The notes beneath the pieces were generated by a model. The model was not told the origin of the DNA and searched no databases. It was given only the letters and a program-made list of their open reading frames with translations. From the NCBI RefSeq assembly GCF_013343715.1, contig NZ_JABUNR010000007.1:1-64000 (forward strand): a stretch of DNA of 64,000 nucleotides, in the 5' to 3' direction. This document shows, piece after piece, positions 28,209 to 36,403 of this stretch; the stretch's first letter is position 1; every line of letters begins with the position of its first letter. This DNA comes from Mesobacillus harenae. GTDB taxonomy: Bacteria > Bacillota > Bacilli > Bacillales > Cytobacillaceae. The translations under genes were made by a program, and so were the position numbers.

Positions 28209-29189
28209 TTGGATACAGGTACCCACATGGTGATGGGACTAGCGCTTGGCGGACTGGCCACTCTTGATCCGGTAGTTGCCCAAGACCCTGCAACCGCAAG
28301 TGCGATACTAGTTGCCACTGTAATCGGTTCCCAGGCTCCGGACATCGATACAGTTTTAAAATTAAAAAATAACGCAGTTTATATTCGAAATCATCGGGGC
28401 ATTACACATTCGATACCCGCCGTACTTTTATGGCCCCTTTTTATTTCAGGAGGTATTTTTCTTTTTCACCCTGGTGCAGATTTGTTCCACTTATGGATTT
28501 GGACATTTATTGCTGTATTCCTGCATGTTTTTGTCGACATTTTTAACGCATATGGCACTCAGGCGCTAAGGCCTTTTTCGTCGAAATGGCTCGCATTAGG
28601 AGTCATTAACACCTTTGATCCCTTCATATTCGGCATTCATTCAGTCGGATTGTTCTTGTGGGCATTTGGCGCACATCCCGGCTATACATTCCTGGCCATT
28701 TACGCTGTGATTGTTGTCTATTATATTAAACGCATTATTTACAAACGGAGCGTTTTAAAATCAGTACAGCATTTAGTACCTGATTCTACCGAAATTATAA
28801 TTGCACCGACAATGAAATACCATCACTGGCGAATAGCTGTTATGAACAAACATCAGTTTTTCGTTGGGCGCGCATACAAAAATGACGTTCGGATTTTAGA
28901 TCAATTTAACAGAGTCCCTGTGCCAGAGACACCTGTCCTCGCTGCCGCCAAAAGGGATAAAAACCTGTCAGCGTTTCTCTCCTTCTCTCCAGTCTACAGA
29001 TGGGAACTGGATGAGTTGGAAGATCATTATGAGGTTCGATTTATTGATTTACGCTACCGCAGCAATGGCCACTATCCATTTGTTGCAGTTGTAAAAATTG
29101 ACCAAGATCTTCAAGTTTTAAGTTCATACACAGGCTGGATTTACAGTGAAGAGAAACTCCGTAAAAAACTAGAAGTCCTCCCTGGCTAG
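28209..29189 (+). CDS. yfhP: YfhP-like membrane metal-dependent hydrolase (DUF457)
   Basis: This 326-residue protein starts with TTG behind AAGGAGGT (28195-28202). The N-terminal half has about four membrane helices and conserved metal-ligand candidates: THMVMGLA, HRGITHS and HVFVDIFNAYG. These are the HxxxG/HRxxTH/HxxxD pattern of the YdjM/DUF457 family. The C-terminal 140 residues form a soluble domain without further motif. It is the counterpart of Bacillus subtilis YfhP, which lies next to mutY. The family is called metal-dependent hydrolase, but the substrate is unknown. Its last codons overlap the beginning of an intergenic repeat. Confidence 0.9.
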   Translation: MDTGTHMVMGLALGGLATLDPVVAQDPATASAILVATVIGSQAPDIDTVLKLKNNAVYIRNHRGITHSIPAVLLWPLFISGGIFLFHPGADLFHLWIWTFIAVFLHVFVDIFNAYGTQALRPFSSKWLALGVINTFDPFIFGIHSVGLFLWAFGAHPGYTFLAIYAVIVVYYIKRIIYKRSVLKSVQHLVPDSTEIIIAPTMKYHHWRIAVMNKHQFFVGRAYKNDVRILDQFNRVPVPETPVLAAAKRDKNLSAFLSFSPVYRWELDELEDHYEVRFIDLRYRSNGHYPFVAVVKIDQDLQVLSSYTGWIYSEEKLRKKLEVLPG

Positions 29190-29331
29190 AAAATGAAAAG
29201 CGGAGACTACTGATGAGAAACGAGCAAACTGGAGATTCCGACAAAGAAGCGATGTTTGCTTCTGCAGGAGGAATGGAAGTTTGCCGAGTTTCTAGGAGGC
29301 GCAGCTAGACAATGAAAAGCGGAGACGACTG
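29185..29331. repeat. Intergenic repeat element with terminal direct repeats
   Basis: The sequence AATGAAAAGCGGAGAC followed by T/GACTG occurs at 29192-29212 and again at 29311-29331, both preceded by GCTAGA or GCTAGAC. Between them lies GC-rich sequence including CTTCTGCAGGAGGAATGG and TTTCTAGGAGGCGCAG. A partial match (AAAAGCGGAGCCGACTGG) occurs at 24912-24930. This looks like a short non-autonomous repeat family in intergenic DNA. The first copy includes the yfhP stop codon. Confidence 0.6.
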
Positions 29332-29381
29332 TACAGAAATTTGTTAACAGTTGGGGTTCAGGTTAAGTACCTGGTCTGATA

Positions 29382-29571
29382 AATAGACGGAAAAATTCCG
29401 CTTAATTAACATTTTTATTAAAAAAGGGCTTAAATAGAGGGAGAGATTCCGCCTATTGACCCCAATTATTCGAAAATGGGAGATTTTTCTTTGCATAACC
29501 GGAAAATCTCCCCTTATTTTCCCTGAAACGAGCTCCATTCTGCATATAACGGGAAAATTTCCGTTTATTTT
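29382..29571. repeat. Array of degenerate palindromic units
   Basis: Five imperfect palindromes with the core CGGAAAANTTCCG appear at about 29387-29401, 29438-29452, 29477-29488, 29500-29513 and 29550-29563, most followed by CTTATTTT or TTTATTTT. Spacing is roughly 50 bases for most units. No ORF explains them. The surrounding gap, 29190-29798, has no gene. Confidence 0.5.
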
Positions 29572-29685
29572 ACTTTGGCTGGTTACTCAATTAAGGACAA
29601 GCCATCAGTCTCATAACAAGACGCCCCCCGCATTACGGTAAACGTACTCACAAGTAAGTGAGGAGGTTTGTATTCCTAATAAAGA

Positions 29686-29722
29686 AACTCGCCAATTACT
29701 ATGGCGAGTTTTACTTTTTTTA
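29686..29722 (+). terminator. Terminator-like hairpin in the yfhP-yfhJ gap
   Basis: AACTCGCCA (29686-29694) and TGGCGAGTT (29702-29710) form a 9-base-pair stem, followed by TTACTTTTTTT. It may end read-through from yfhP through the repeats, and in the opposite direction it lies after yfhJ. Confidence 0.7.
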
Positions 29723-29798
29723 TCCAATACCATTCCCGCACATATTTCAAAGAAAGGCACCAAAACGGAACGGCTTTAAGGTCCTCCGACATCGTTTT

Positions 29799-30071
29799 TT
29801 AATGGAGACGGTTTTTATGATCCTGTTCCAAAAAGTGCTTGTACTTTGGATTTTTCGCAATAAATTCATGGAGTTGTCCGCCGTATTGCTGAATCCATTG
29901 TCGGACGACCTTTTCCGTCATTTCACTGCCCTTAAATTCTCTGCCCGCTTTTGCATAGGTGGATTCGAAATCTTCCCAGAGCAATTCAACCCATGTGCGC
30001 GCCTGGTTATAAGAAATATGCTCATTTTGTTCAAGCAATAGACTAGCTAATTTTTCATGGTAATCATTCAT
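29799..30071 (-). CDS. yfhJ: YfhJ-like small protein (WVELL family)
   Basis: This 90-residue soluble helical protein contains RTWVELLWEDFESTYAKAG, the signature of the WVELL family named after that motif. Bacillus subtilis YfhJ is of similar size and lies in the same gene neighbourhood. The ATG at 30071 is preferred because GAGGTG lies 6 bases upstream, while the ATG at 30077 abuts that site. The function is unknown. Confidence 0.88.
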   Translation of the reverse strand: MNDYHEKLASLLLEQNEHISYNQARTWVELLWEDFESTYAKAGREFKGSEMTEKVVRQWIQQYGGQLHEFIAKNPKYKHFLEQDHKNRLH

Positions 30072-30199
30072 GTACATCACCTCATTACCATTTAATTTAT
30101 CCTTCACTTTATCATAGACGCTAACAAAGAAACAAATAATATTACTGCGTGGCAGCCTTTTTGCTCCCACTTAACTTTTTCCAGTCCAAGGAGGGCTAT

Positions 30200-30349
30200 A
30201 TGCGAAACAAAGCAAGTAACTTCCCAAACATCAAACGGATTGAAGGCGGACCGCGAGCTAAAGCCAAGTTTGCGTCAAGACGAGCCGATGGAACGATAAA
30301 CACCCATCCACAGGAGAGAATGAAAGCATCTTCCAACAGAGAATCTTGA
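30200..30349 (+). CDS. sspK: Small acid-soluble spore protein K
   Basis: This 49-residue basic protein matches the SspK family: MRNKASNFPN at the start, then GPRAKAKFASRRADGTINT and HPQERMKAS near the end. The ATG at 30200 follows AAGGAGGG. SspK is a minor spore-core protein. Its gene is expected to be forespore-specific. It lies divergently from yfhJ as in Bacillus subtilis. Confidence 0.88.
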   Translation: MRNKASNFPNIKRIEGGPRAKAKFASRRADGTINTHPQERMKASSNRES

Positions 30350-30434
30350 TAGGTTAAATAACCCTTAAAAGACAACTTTCTAGCAAGAACCCTTTGATGA
30401 ACAAGAATTTGCTATTCCTAAAAGGAGGATATTA

Positions 30435-30587
30435 TTGGGTAGAACCAAGAATTTGTTTGATCACAACCCATATGTTAGCCCATTTACTGCACCATGGTAT
30501 AAACCTAGGAATGCCCGTTCCCAGAACAATTCAGAGAACCGGTATCAGGATCTTAAAGTACTAGACCAGCGCAAAAGGGACCTATAA
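30435..30587 (+). CDS. Very small protein resembling the YpzG family
   Basis: A 50-codon frame starts with TTG, five bases after AAAGGAGG (30420-30428), and ends just before a strong terminator. The product, beginning MGRTKNLFDHNPYVSPFTAP and ending in VLDQRKRDL, is basic, Asn/Pro-rich and polar, like the small YpzG and spore-associated proteins of bacilli. The ribosome binding site, position right after sspK and own terminator support a real gene. The family name is tentative. Confidence 0.6.
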   Translation: MGRTKNLFDHNPYVSPFTAPWYKPRNARSQNNSENRYQDLKVLDQRKRDL

Positions 30588-30591
30588 ATCT

Positions 30592-30624
30592 AAAACCAGA
30601 GCAGATTCGCTCTGGTTTTACTTA
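30592..30624 (+). terminator. Terminator after the small YpzG-like gene
   Basis: AAAACCAGAGC and GCTCTGGTTTT form an 11-base-pair stem around AGATTC. Its A/T flanks allow action on both strands, the other being after yfhH. Confidence 0.85.
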
Positions 30625-30646
30625 ATTGCTTTATTTACATGTCAAT

Positions 30647-30988
30647 TTAGTTGTGATCATTACTTTGCTCTAGCTTTTTAAGCATAGAAATTGGCAATGC
30701 CTCTTCTTCTCCTGTTCCGTTCAAGCGGTACCCCCAAGCAAAGACACCATTCATGTAATTTATTTTAAAATAAGTACCTGGATCTGTTTCTACCTGGTAA
30801 ATTTCTCCTGCCTTAAAATCCGCTGGGTCCAGTAAGTAGGCCTTTGCCATTACTGCCTTTCGTTCTAGGACGGAAAATTCACTGACCATCCCCATTTGTT
30901 CGGCTTTTCTAGCCTTCTCATGGAGACTGGCGATCTCTTGCCTTAATTCGTATTCTGTCATCTGACTGTATCGTTTTTCCCGCTCCAT
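30647..30988 (-). CDS. yfhH: YfhH family protein
   Basis: This 113-residue protein closely resembles Bacillus subtilis YfhH: KRYSQMTEYEL at the start, then EKARKAEQMG, VLERKAVMAKAYLLDP and NGVFAWGYRL, with LPISML near the C-terminus. The N-terminal half is a helical hairpin and the C-terminal half an SH3-like beta barrel. The ATG at 30988 has 9 bases to GGGAG. An ATG at 30994 is possible but only 3 bases away. The function is unknown. Confidence 0.9.
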   Translation of the reverse strand: MEREKRYSQMTEYELRQEIASLHEKARKAEQMGMVSEFSVLERKAVMAKAYLLDPADFKAGEIYQVETDPGTYFKINYMNGVFAWGYRLNGTGEEEALPISMLKKLEQSNDHN

Positions 30989-31076
30989 TTTCATTCACTC
31001 CCTGATCCTAATCAGTTTAATTATAAAGAATTTTGGGATATAAATAAAGAATAGCCTATTTTGAGGAGGTAACTCA

Positions 31077-31754
31077 ATGGAGTCGGTAATTGTAACAGGC
31101 GCCGGATCAGGTTTAGGAAAAGAACTCGCAGTTTTACTGGCGGGACAAGGATATCATATAATACTAACCGGCCGGACAGAAGCTAATCTAAAAATTACTC
31201 AGAAATTAATACAACATGCAGGAAATCATGCTGATGTACTAGTCCTTGATATCAGAAACAAAGAAGATATTAAAGATAAATTTTTGCAAATAGATAACCA
31301 ATACAACCTTCTCGGATTGATTAATAATGCTGGCGTCGGGTATTTTGGTCCGTTTGAGCAGGGAACAGAAAGTCAGATAGAGGAGGTTTTTAATACAAAT
31401 GTATTTGGCACCATGAGCATGACGAAGGCAGTTCTCCCCTACCTCTCGAAAGCTGGCCGTGGATTTGTTATGAATATTATTTCCACAGCCGGTCTAAGAG
31501 GAAAGAAAGATGAAGCGATCTATGCAGCCAGTAAATTTGCAGTACGAGGATTTACGGAAAGTCTGCAAAAGGAGTATGAGGGGAGCGCCATTAGGTTTAT
31601 TCCAGTATATATGGGCGGAATGAATACCCCCTTTTGGGACAGCAGCAGTCATGTCGATAATCCATCGAAGTTACGCTCCCCTCGTGAAGTAGCAAAACTT
31701 ATTTTGGATAATATGGATAACGACACAATAACAATTGAATCGAAAAGGCCTTAA
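31077..31754 (+). CDS. Short-chain dehydrogenase/reductase
   Basis: This 225-residue NAD(P)-dependent oxidoreductase has the SDR fingerprint: TGAGSGLGKELA for nucleotide binding, NNAGVG, the catalytic Ser in ISTAGLRG and the Tyr-x3-Lys in YAASKFA. The ATG follows GAGGAGG directly upstream. It lies between yfhH and recX and converges on recX with a 2-base gap. The substrate is unknown. Confidence 0.88.
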   Translation: MESVIVTGAGSGLGKELAVLLAGQGYHIILTGRTEANLKITQKLIQHAGNHADVLVLDIRNKEDIKDKFLQIDNQYNLLGLINNAGVGYFGPFEQGTESQIEEVFNTNVFGTMSMTKAVLPYLSKAGRGFVMNIISTAGLRGKKDEAIYAASKFAVRGFTESLQKEYEGSAIRFIPVYMGGMNTPFWDSSSHVDNPSKLRSPREVAKLILDNMDNDTITIESKRP

Positions 31755-31756
31755 TT

Positions 31757-32566
31757 TTATTCCAGCTCACGTTCTTGAAGGCATTCATCGATTAGGTCAA
31801 TGGGGAACCCCTTGCGGAATAGTGCTTGCTTCATTTTTTGCTTATATTCATAGCCGCTAAACTTCGCGTATTTTTTATGCAGCTTGTCGGCTTGGATTCT
31901 TAATGCTTCCAATTCATCATTATCAGATTTTTCTATTTCCGCTTCATCCAGAGCCAGTTTTATAACTGAAAAAGGGTAGCCTTTTCTCAACAGCATTTGC
32001 TCGAGTTTTTGTTTAAGATTTCTTGATGACTCTTTTTTATTTTTTTCAATATATTTTTCACAAAGCTTGAGGGCTTTCTCAAACTGAAGGTTTTCGGGGT
32101 ATTCTTTCAGCGTATCAGTCAATATGGCTTCTGATATCCCTTTCTCCTTCATTTCTTGCTTAATAACATTAAGCCCTTTGTCAGTTGTATTTTGCTGGGT
32201 ACGGACGAAGGCTTTAGCAAATTCTTCATCGTTTAAATAGCCATGATTCTTTAACTTATATATAACCTCATTAATAACCTGCTCACTAACTTCTTTTTTT
32301 GCAAGATACTGATTAACTTCCCTCTCGGAACGCATGCGATGCGATAAATAATGGATAGCAGAATTATATGACTTTCTTATATCATCCTGAAATAAGACTT
32401 CCGTAATTGAAAGATCATCGATTTCAAGACCCTTTTTAAGCTGATGCTTAATTAAGACATCTTCATCCACGCTAAAGGCATATTCTTCTCCTTTGCCTGA
32501 ATCTAAAAAGATATTGTACCTGTCTTTATTTTTCTTTTGAATGGTGATTTTAGTTATTACAGACAT
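31757..32566 (-). CDS. recX: Recombination regulator RecX
   Basis: This 269-residue protein is built of repeated three-helix RecX modules, with repeated segments such as EVNQYLAKKEVSEQVINEVIYKLKN-like and QKMKQALFRKGFPIDLIDECL-like units. RecX binds RecA filaments and modulates their activity. Bacillus subtilis RecX (YfhG, 264 residues) has the same size and neighbours. Its divergent partner is yfhF, sharing a 98-base promoter region. Confidence 0.92.
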   Translation of the reverse strand: MSVITKITIQKKNKDRYNIFLDSGKGEEYAFSVDEDVLIKHQLKKGLEIDDLSITEVLFQDDIRKSYNSAIHYLSHRMRSEREVNQYLAKKEVSEQVINEVIYKLKNHGYLNDEEFAKAFVRTQQNTTDKGLNVIKQEMKEKGISEAILTDTLKEYPENLQFEKALKLCEKYIEKNKKESSRNLKQKLEQMLLRKGYPFSVIKLALDEAEIEKSDNDELEALRIQADKLHKKYAKFSGYEYKQKMKQALFRKGFPIDLIDECLQERELE

Positions 32567-32664
32567 TTTTGTTCACCTCTTAAATAATGTATCACACTTT
32601 ATAAAGGGTTTTGACAATAAAAACTCGTAATTAAATTATTATAGATTGATTAAGGAGGGATAAC

Positions 32665-33564
32665 ATGAAGATTGCCATTACAGGCGGCACTGGCCTAGTT
32701 GGGAAAAGCTTAGCTTCATCTCTTATTGAGAGTGGAAATGAGGTCATTATCCTAACAAGAAATGACCAACAAACGAATCATCAATCATTAAAATTTATAA
32801 AATGGCTTCATGAGGATGCTTCTCCCGAGAATGAACTTGAAGGAACCGATGTTTTTATAAACCTGGCCGGGACCACCATTAATACACGCTGGACTGACTC
32901 AGCAAAATCTGATATCCTTTCCAGCCGCATTACGGCAACGAACGAAGTTTTAAGGATTATTGGGTTGCTTTCAAAAAGGCCTAAGCTTTTAATCAACGCG
33001 AGTGCAGTTGGTTTTTATGGAGTATCAGAAAAAGTATTATTCACAGAAGCACAGCCAGAACCCGGAAGTGATTTTCTGGCTGAAACGGTAATGAAATGGG
33101 AACAGGAAGCTCTGCGAGCGGAGAACATGGGCCTTAGGACTGTCCTTTGTCGATTTGGAATCATCTTGGATAAAGAAGAAGGGGCTCTGCCAAAAATGGT
33201 CATGCCGTATCGCTTGTTTGCGGGTGGTAGAATTGGTTCAGGCCGGCAATGGGTATCATGGATTCATCTAGATGATGCTGTAAAAGCTATTCACTTTGTG
33301 ATCGGTAATGAGAATCTGAAGGGTGCGGTAAATTTTACAGCACCAGAACCTGTTAGAATGGACGAGTTTGGTAAAACAATTGCTGATGTTGTGAATAGGC
33401 CCCATTGGATCCCTGTTCCCACCACTGCCTTAAAGGCTATCCTTGGGGAGATGAGCTTCCTGATTCTTTATGGACAGCAGGCAGTTCCTTCTAAATTAAC
33501 TGAGCAAGGTTTTCAGTTTCGCTATCCGACGTTAAAACCGGCACTTAAACAGATTTATTCTTAG
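32665..33564 (+). CDS. yfhF: TIGR01777-type epimerase/oxidoreductase YfhF
   Basis: This 299-residue atypical SDR has the nucleotide-binding motif TGGTGLVGKSLA, followed by LINASAVGFYG and the C-terminal DUF1731-like segment (WIPVPTTALKAILGEMS). This is the SulA/TIGR01777 family of NAD(P)-binding epimerase-like proteins, represented in Bacillus subtilis by YfhF. AAGGAGGG precedes the ATG. Substrate and reaction are unknown. Confidence 0.92.
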   Translation: MKIAITGGTGLVGKSLASSLIESGNEVIILTRNDQQTNHQSLKFIKWLHEDASPENELEGTDVFINLAGTTINTRWTDSAKSDILSSRITATNEVLRIIGLLSKRPKLLINASAVGFYGVSEKVLFTEAQPEPGSDFLAETVMKWEQEALRAENMGLRTVLCRFGIILDKEEGALPKMVMPYRLFAGGRIGSGRQWVSWIHLDDAVKAIHFVIGNENLKGAVNFTAPEPVRMDEFGKTIADVVNRPHWIPVPTTALKAILGEMSFLILYGQQAVPSKLTEQGFQFRYPTLKPALKQIYS

Positions 33565-33631
33565 GCCCTGATTAATCATGGATGAAAAGGAAATACTAGG
33601 TATCATAGGATATTAAGAAAGGATGATAATG

Positions 33632-33757
33632 ATGGATAAAAGAAAACGAGACAAAATAAAAAGCACTTTATCAAGTGCACAAGAGGTAACATATTCACGT
33701 GAATTCAAGATGGCTGACAGGGCTGCGGGCTTTATACGAAACGGCCGTTCCCATTAA
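33632..33757 (+). CDS. yfhE: YfhE family small protein
   Basis: This 41-residue basic protein reads MDKRKRDKIKSTLSSAQEVT and continues YSREFKMADRAAG, the YfhE family pattern. AAAGGA lies 7 bases upstream of the ATG at 33632, and an ATG at 33629 is also possible. It lies between yfhF and yfhD as in Bacillus subtilis. The function is unknown. It is too short for a standard ORF cut-off. Confidence 0.82.
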   Translation: MDKRKRDKIKSTLSSAQEVTYSREFKMADRAAGFIRNGRSH

Positions 33758-33797
33758 GGAATTACCATTCATAACAACCTGATATTTTGTAAAATCT

Positions 33798-33833
33798 AAA
33801 AGTACGGGAAACTTAATTTCCCGTACTTTTTTG
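33798..33833 (+). terminator. Rho-independent terminator after yfhE
   Basis: AAAAGTACGGGAAA and TTTCCCGTACTTTT form a 14-base-pair stem around CTTAA, followed by TT. It separates the yfhF-yfhE unit from yfhD. Confidence 0.85.
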
Positions 33834-33854
33834 TATGAAAGGGGTTTTCCATAC

Positions 33855-34037
33855 ATGGGTCGAGCACATAGTCAAAAAACTCGGGATAAAAACAAAGCCA
33901 ACTTGCCACAGGTACCTAAGAATATGAAGTCTGACGGATTAGACGTTGAGTTTAATCGGGAATTGGCTGACCATGAAGATATGGAGGCACTCGCCCGTTC
34001 AAAAGCTGCCTACGCTAGAGCTAAAGGAAGCAAATAG
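33855..34037 (+). CDS. yfhD: YfhD family protein
   Basis: This 60-residue hydrophilic protein starts MGRAHSQKTRDKNKANLPQV and ends ARSKAAYARAKGSK, matching the YfhD family. GAAAGGGG precedes the ATG at 33855. It is small, charged and Ala/Lys-rich, in the style of sporulation-associated small proteins. The function is unknown. It is the last gene before a terminator and the DnaA-box cluster. Confidence 0.85.
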   Translation: MGRAHSQKTRDKNKANLPQVPKNMKSDGLDVEFNRELADHEDMEALARSKAAYARAKGSK

Positions 34038-34060
34038 TCTGACGTAACAAGATTCATGCT

Positions 34061-34096
34061 AAAACGACAGCAGGGCCAATAGCCTGCTGTCGTTTT
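34061..34096 (+). terminator. Rho-independent terminator after yfhD
   Basis: AAAACGACAGCAGG and CCTGCTGTCGTTTT form a perfect 14-base-pair stem around an 8-base loop. The T run is short but part of the stem. Confidence 0.85.
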
Positions 34097-34152
34097 GAGT
34101 TATCAGCTTCAAAAGGAAAAGAGATTTCTACATCCCCTTAAAAAGGTACAGT

Positions 34153-34285
34153 TTATCCACATACCTGTTGATAATGTTGATAACTATTGTTAAAACCTTA
34201 CTTTCTCTATTTTTATAGCTGTGGACAAATAATTGTGGATAAGTCTGTGTATTTTTGTGGATAGTGTGGATAAACCTGTGGAGTA
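34153..34285. other. Cluster of DnaA boxes
   Basis: Within 133 bases there are three perfect DnaA boxes (TTATCCACA at 34153-34161 on plus; its complement at 34234-34242 and 34265-34273). Four boxes have one mismatch (34166-34174, 34175-34183, 34220-34228, 34256-34264) and one has two mismatches (34277-34285). All but the first are on the minus strand. Two pairs abut head to tail with no gap. AT-rich DNA follows (34286-34340). The remaining gap, to 34607, has no gene. Confidence 0.85.
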
Positions 34286-34607
34286 CTCTAAAATACTCAT
34301 TTTATATTGTTAATAAACTTGGGATAAACTATATTCCCTTATTACTCGTTTTTCAAACCTATACAAAATCTCAAATTTTGAAATTACCTTTTCAAGAAGA
34401 TACCAGGAGCACATTTCCTTTAATAGGGGATCTTAAGAATAGGCCTGGTGAGAAGATCCACTCCTTCCGAAAGTGTTCAGTCAACCTCTTGGCTGACATG
34501 AACTACCCCCCTTTTTAAATACCTCATAAAGGAAATCCGGAGGACTTTTTCGATAATAGAATATCCTATAAGTTGATAAAAAAATCTATAAATAAGGTGG
34601 AATTCGA

Positions 34608-34859
34608 ATGGCTAGAAGAAACAAGATCCTTATACCAGAAGCACGTAATGCTCTTGATGACTTAAAGGCAAAAGCAGTTCAAACTAATGATCCTAATATG
34701 GCTAAATTTGAAGCTGCAAAGGAGGTCCATGTCCCATTAACAAAAGGTTATAATGGAGAGCTTACCTCTAAACAAGCTGGACAAATTGGAGGAAGGTTAG
34801 GAGGCAGCATGGTTCGTGACATGGTGCAGATGGCTAAGAAAAATATGCAGCACAAATAG
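34608..34859 (+). CDS. Alpha/beta-type small acid-soluble spore protein
   Basis: This 83-residue DNA-binding spore protein has the family core KFEAAKEV (the GPR protease site region), then TSKQAGQIGGRLGGSMVRDMV, corresponding to the RANGSVGGEMVKRLV helix-turn-helix of alpha/beta proteins. These coat spore DNA and protect it from damage. AAGGTGG lies upstream of the ATG. A GAATA and an AATCTA upstream could be a weak sigma-G promoter. The N-terminal segment ARRNKILIPEARNALDDLKA is typical for the subgroup. Confidence 0.88.
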   Translation: MARRNKILIPEARNALDDLKAKAVQTNDPNMAKFEAAKEVHVPLTKGYNGELTSKQAGQIGGRLGGSMVRDMVQMAKKNMQHK

Positions 34860-34959
34860 ATAACGGATAATTTACCAACGGGTTTATGGACTATTAGGCC
34901 GTTTTTCTTAAGAGAGACTGGGTATTGCATAGTATAGACTTTGTTTTTGGAGGTTAACT

Positions 34960-36381
34960 ATGTCACCTGATTTAATCGGCATGAGCCTAATTATATTAGC
35001 TCTATTTTTGGCTCTTGGGATGGTTATTCGGTTAATTACCCCGCCTTTTCAAAAAATGTTCCTGCCTAGCTCTATAATTGGCGGGTTCTTAGCTTTACTG
35101 ATAGGCCCACAAGTGCTTGGGAAGCTGCTCGATACAGTAGTTGAAGAAGATTCTTTTCTAGCGAACGGCCTAATCTCACCAAGCTTCATGGAGGTTTGGT
35201 CTACACTGCCTGCGCTATTAATAAATGTTATTTTTGCCGGGCTCTTTCTTGGCAAAAGGATTCCTAACCTCAAAAAAATTTGGCGGCTGGCCGGCCCGCA
35301 AATAACTTTTGGACAGACCATTGCATGGGGACAATATGTAATTGGGATTCTGCTTGCATTGTTTGTGTTAAATCCTTATTTTGGCCTCCCTTACATGGCT
35401 GGTGCATTAATAGAGATTGGTTTTGAAGGAGGGCACGGGACATCTGCTGGTTTACAGGAAACATTCACGCAGCTGGATTTCGAAGAAGGAACGGCATTAG
35501 GTCTGGGACTTGCAACAGTCGGTGTTTTTTCAGGCGCTACGATTGGAATGGTACTAATAAACTACGGCATTAGAAAAAACAAAACTCAGATCATTAAGAA
35601 GGCGAATACAAACGAAAACCCGGATATTGAAACATTCAAGAATGCTGACAAGAGAGAGTCAGGAGGAGAACTGACGGTAAAGTCCTCTATAATAGAGGCT
35701 TTGTCCCTTCACATAGCGGCAATTGGACTGGCGATTTTGATCGGATATGGTTTGCTGCAAGCGTTAATAGGTCTCGAAGCTCTAACATGGGGGGCTTGGA
35801 CAGATACCTATGTAATGGAATATGTACCTGTCTTTCCGCTAGCTATGTTAGGAGGTGTTGGAATTCAGCTCATCCTTGACCGTATTGATGGCATAAAGGT
35901 TATTGACCGCGGGTTAATCAATCGAATCCAAGGACTGGCCCTTGATCTATTAATTATAAGCGCTATTGGGTCTCTTTCCCTTACTGCTATCGGCAATAAT
36001 CTTATTCCCTTTCTCATCCTTGCAGCTGCCGGGATCATTTGGAATGTATTAGCTTTCTTATTTATTGCACCTAAAATATTGCCCGATTATTGGTTTGAAA
36101 GGGCGCTTGGGCATTTTGGCCAGGCGATCGGCATGACTGCAACAGGGCTCCTTCTTATAAAAATTGCTGACCCTGATGAAAAATCCCCAGCCTTGGATGG
36201 CTTTGGCTATACTCAGCTGTTTTTCGAGCCCATTTTGGGAGGAGGCCTTTTTACAGCAGCATCTATTACATTAATTGCAGGATTTGGTCCGATTCCTGTT
36301 TTGATATTTACAGGGATTCTGTTTATTTTCTGGATCAGCTTGGGCTTCTTTTATTATGGCAAACAGCAGAAAACCAATTAA
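34960..36381 (+). CDS. Sodium/glutamate symporter family protein (GltS)
   Basis: This 473-residue carrier has about twelve membrane segments in two inverted halves. Family motifs are FLPSSIIGGFLALLIGPQ near residue 30 and GFEGGHGTSAG near residue 150, the latter the substrate- and ion-binding loop. It corresponds to the ESS (glutamate:Na+ symporter) family, and Na+-coupled glutamate uptake is the expected role. The gene has GGAGG before its ATG and is followed by a strong promoter for a candidate RNA. Confidence 0.88.
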   Translation: MSPDLIGMSLIILALFLALGMVIRLITPPFQKMFLPSSIIGGFLALLIGPQVLGKLLDTVVEEDSFLANGLISPSFMEVWSTLPALLINVIFAGLFLGKRIPNLKKIWRLAGPQITFGQTIAWGQYVIGILLALFVLNPYFGLPYMAGALIEIGFEGGHGTSAGLQETFTQLDFEEGTALGLGLATVGVFSGATIGMVLINYGIRKNKTQIIKKANTNENPDIETFKNADKRESGGELTVKSSIIEALSLHIAAIGLAILIGYGLLQALIGLEALTWGAWTDTYVMEYVPVFPLAMLGGVGIQLILDRIDGIKVIDRGLINRIQGLALDLLIISAIGSLSLTAIGNNLIPFLILAAAGIIWNVLAFLFIAPKILPDYWFERALGHFGQAIGMTATGLLLIKIADPDEKSPALDGFGYTQLFFEPILGGGLFTAASITLIAGFGPIPVLIFTGILFIFWISLGFFYYGKQQKTN

Positions 36382-36403
36382 ACAAAAAAATATTATTTTA
36401 AAT

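Noticed and set aside
29366-29382. FapR operator
   Set aside because: TAAGTACCTGGTCTGAT resembles the FapR site on one side only, and no fatty-acid gene starts nearby.
29382-29571. CRISPR array
   Set aside because: Units are imperfect palindromes with irregular spacing and no identical direct repeats, and no cas genes are nearby.
34153-34285. Main chromosomal origin oriC
   Set aside because: The dnaA-dnaN genes that flank oriC in Bacillaceae are absent, and the neighbours are yfhD and a spore protein gene.
34255-34518. An 87-codon plus-strand frame starting inside the DnaA-box cluster
   Set aside because: It starts within the DnaA boxes, has no ribosome binding site and has no recognisable family. 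The cluster explains the sequence better.
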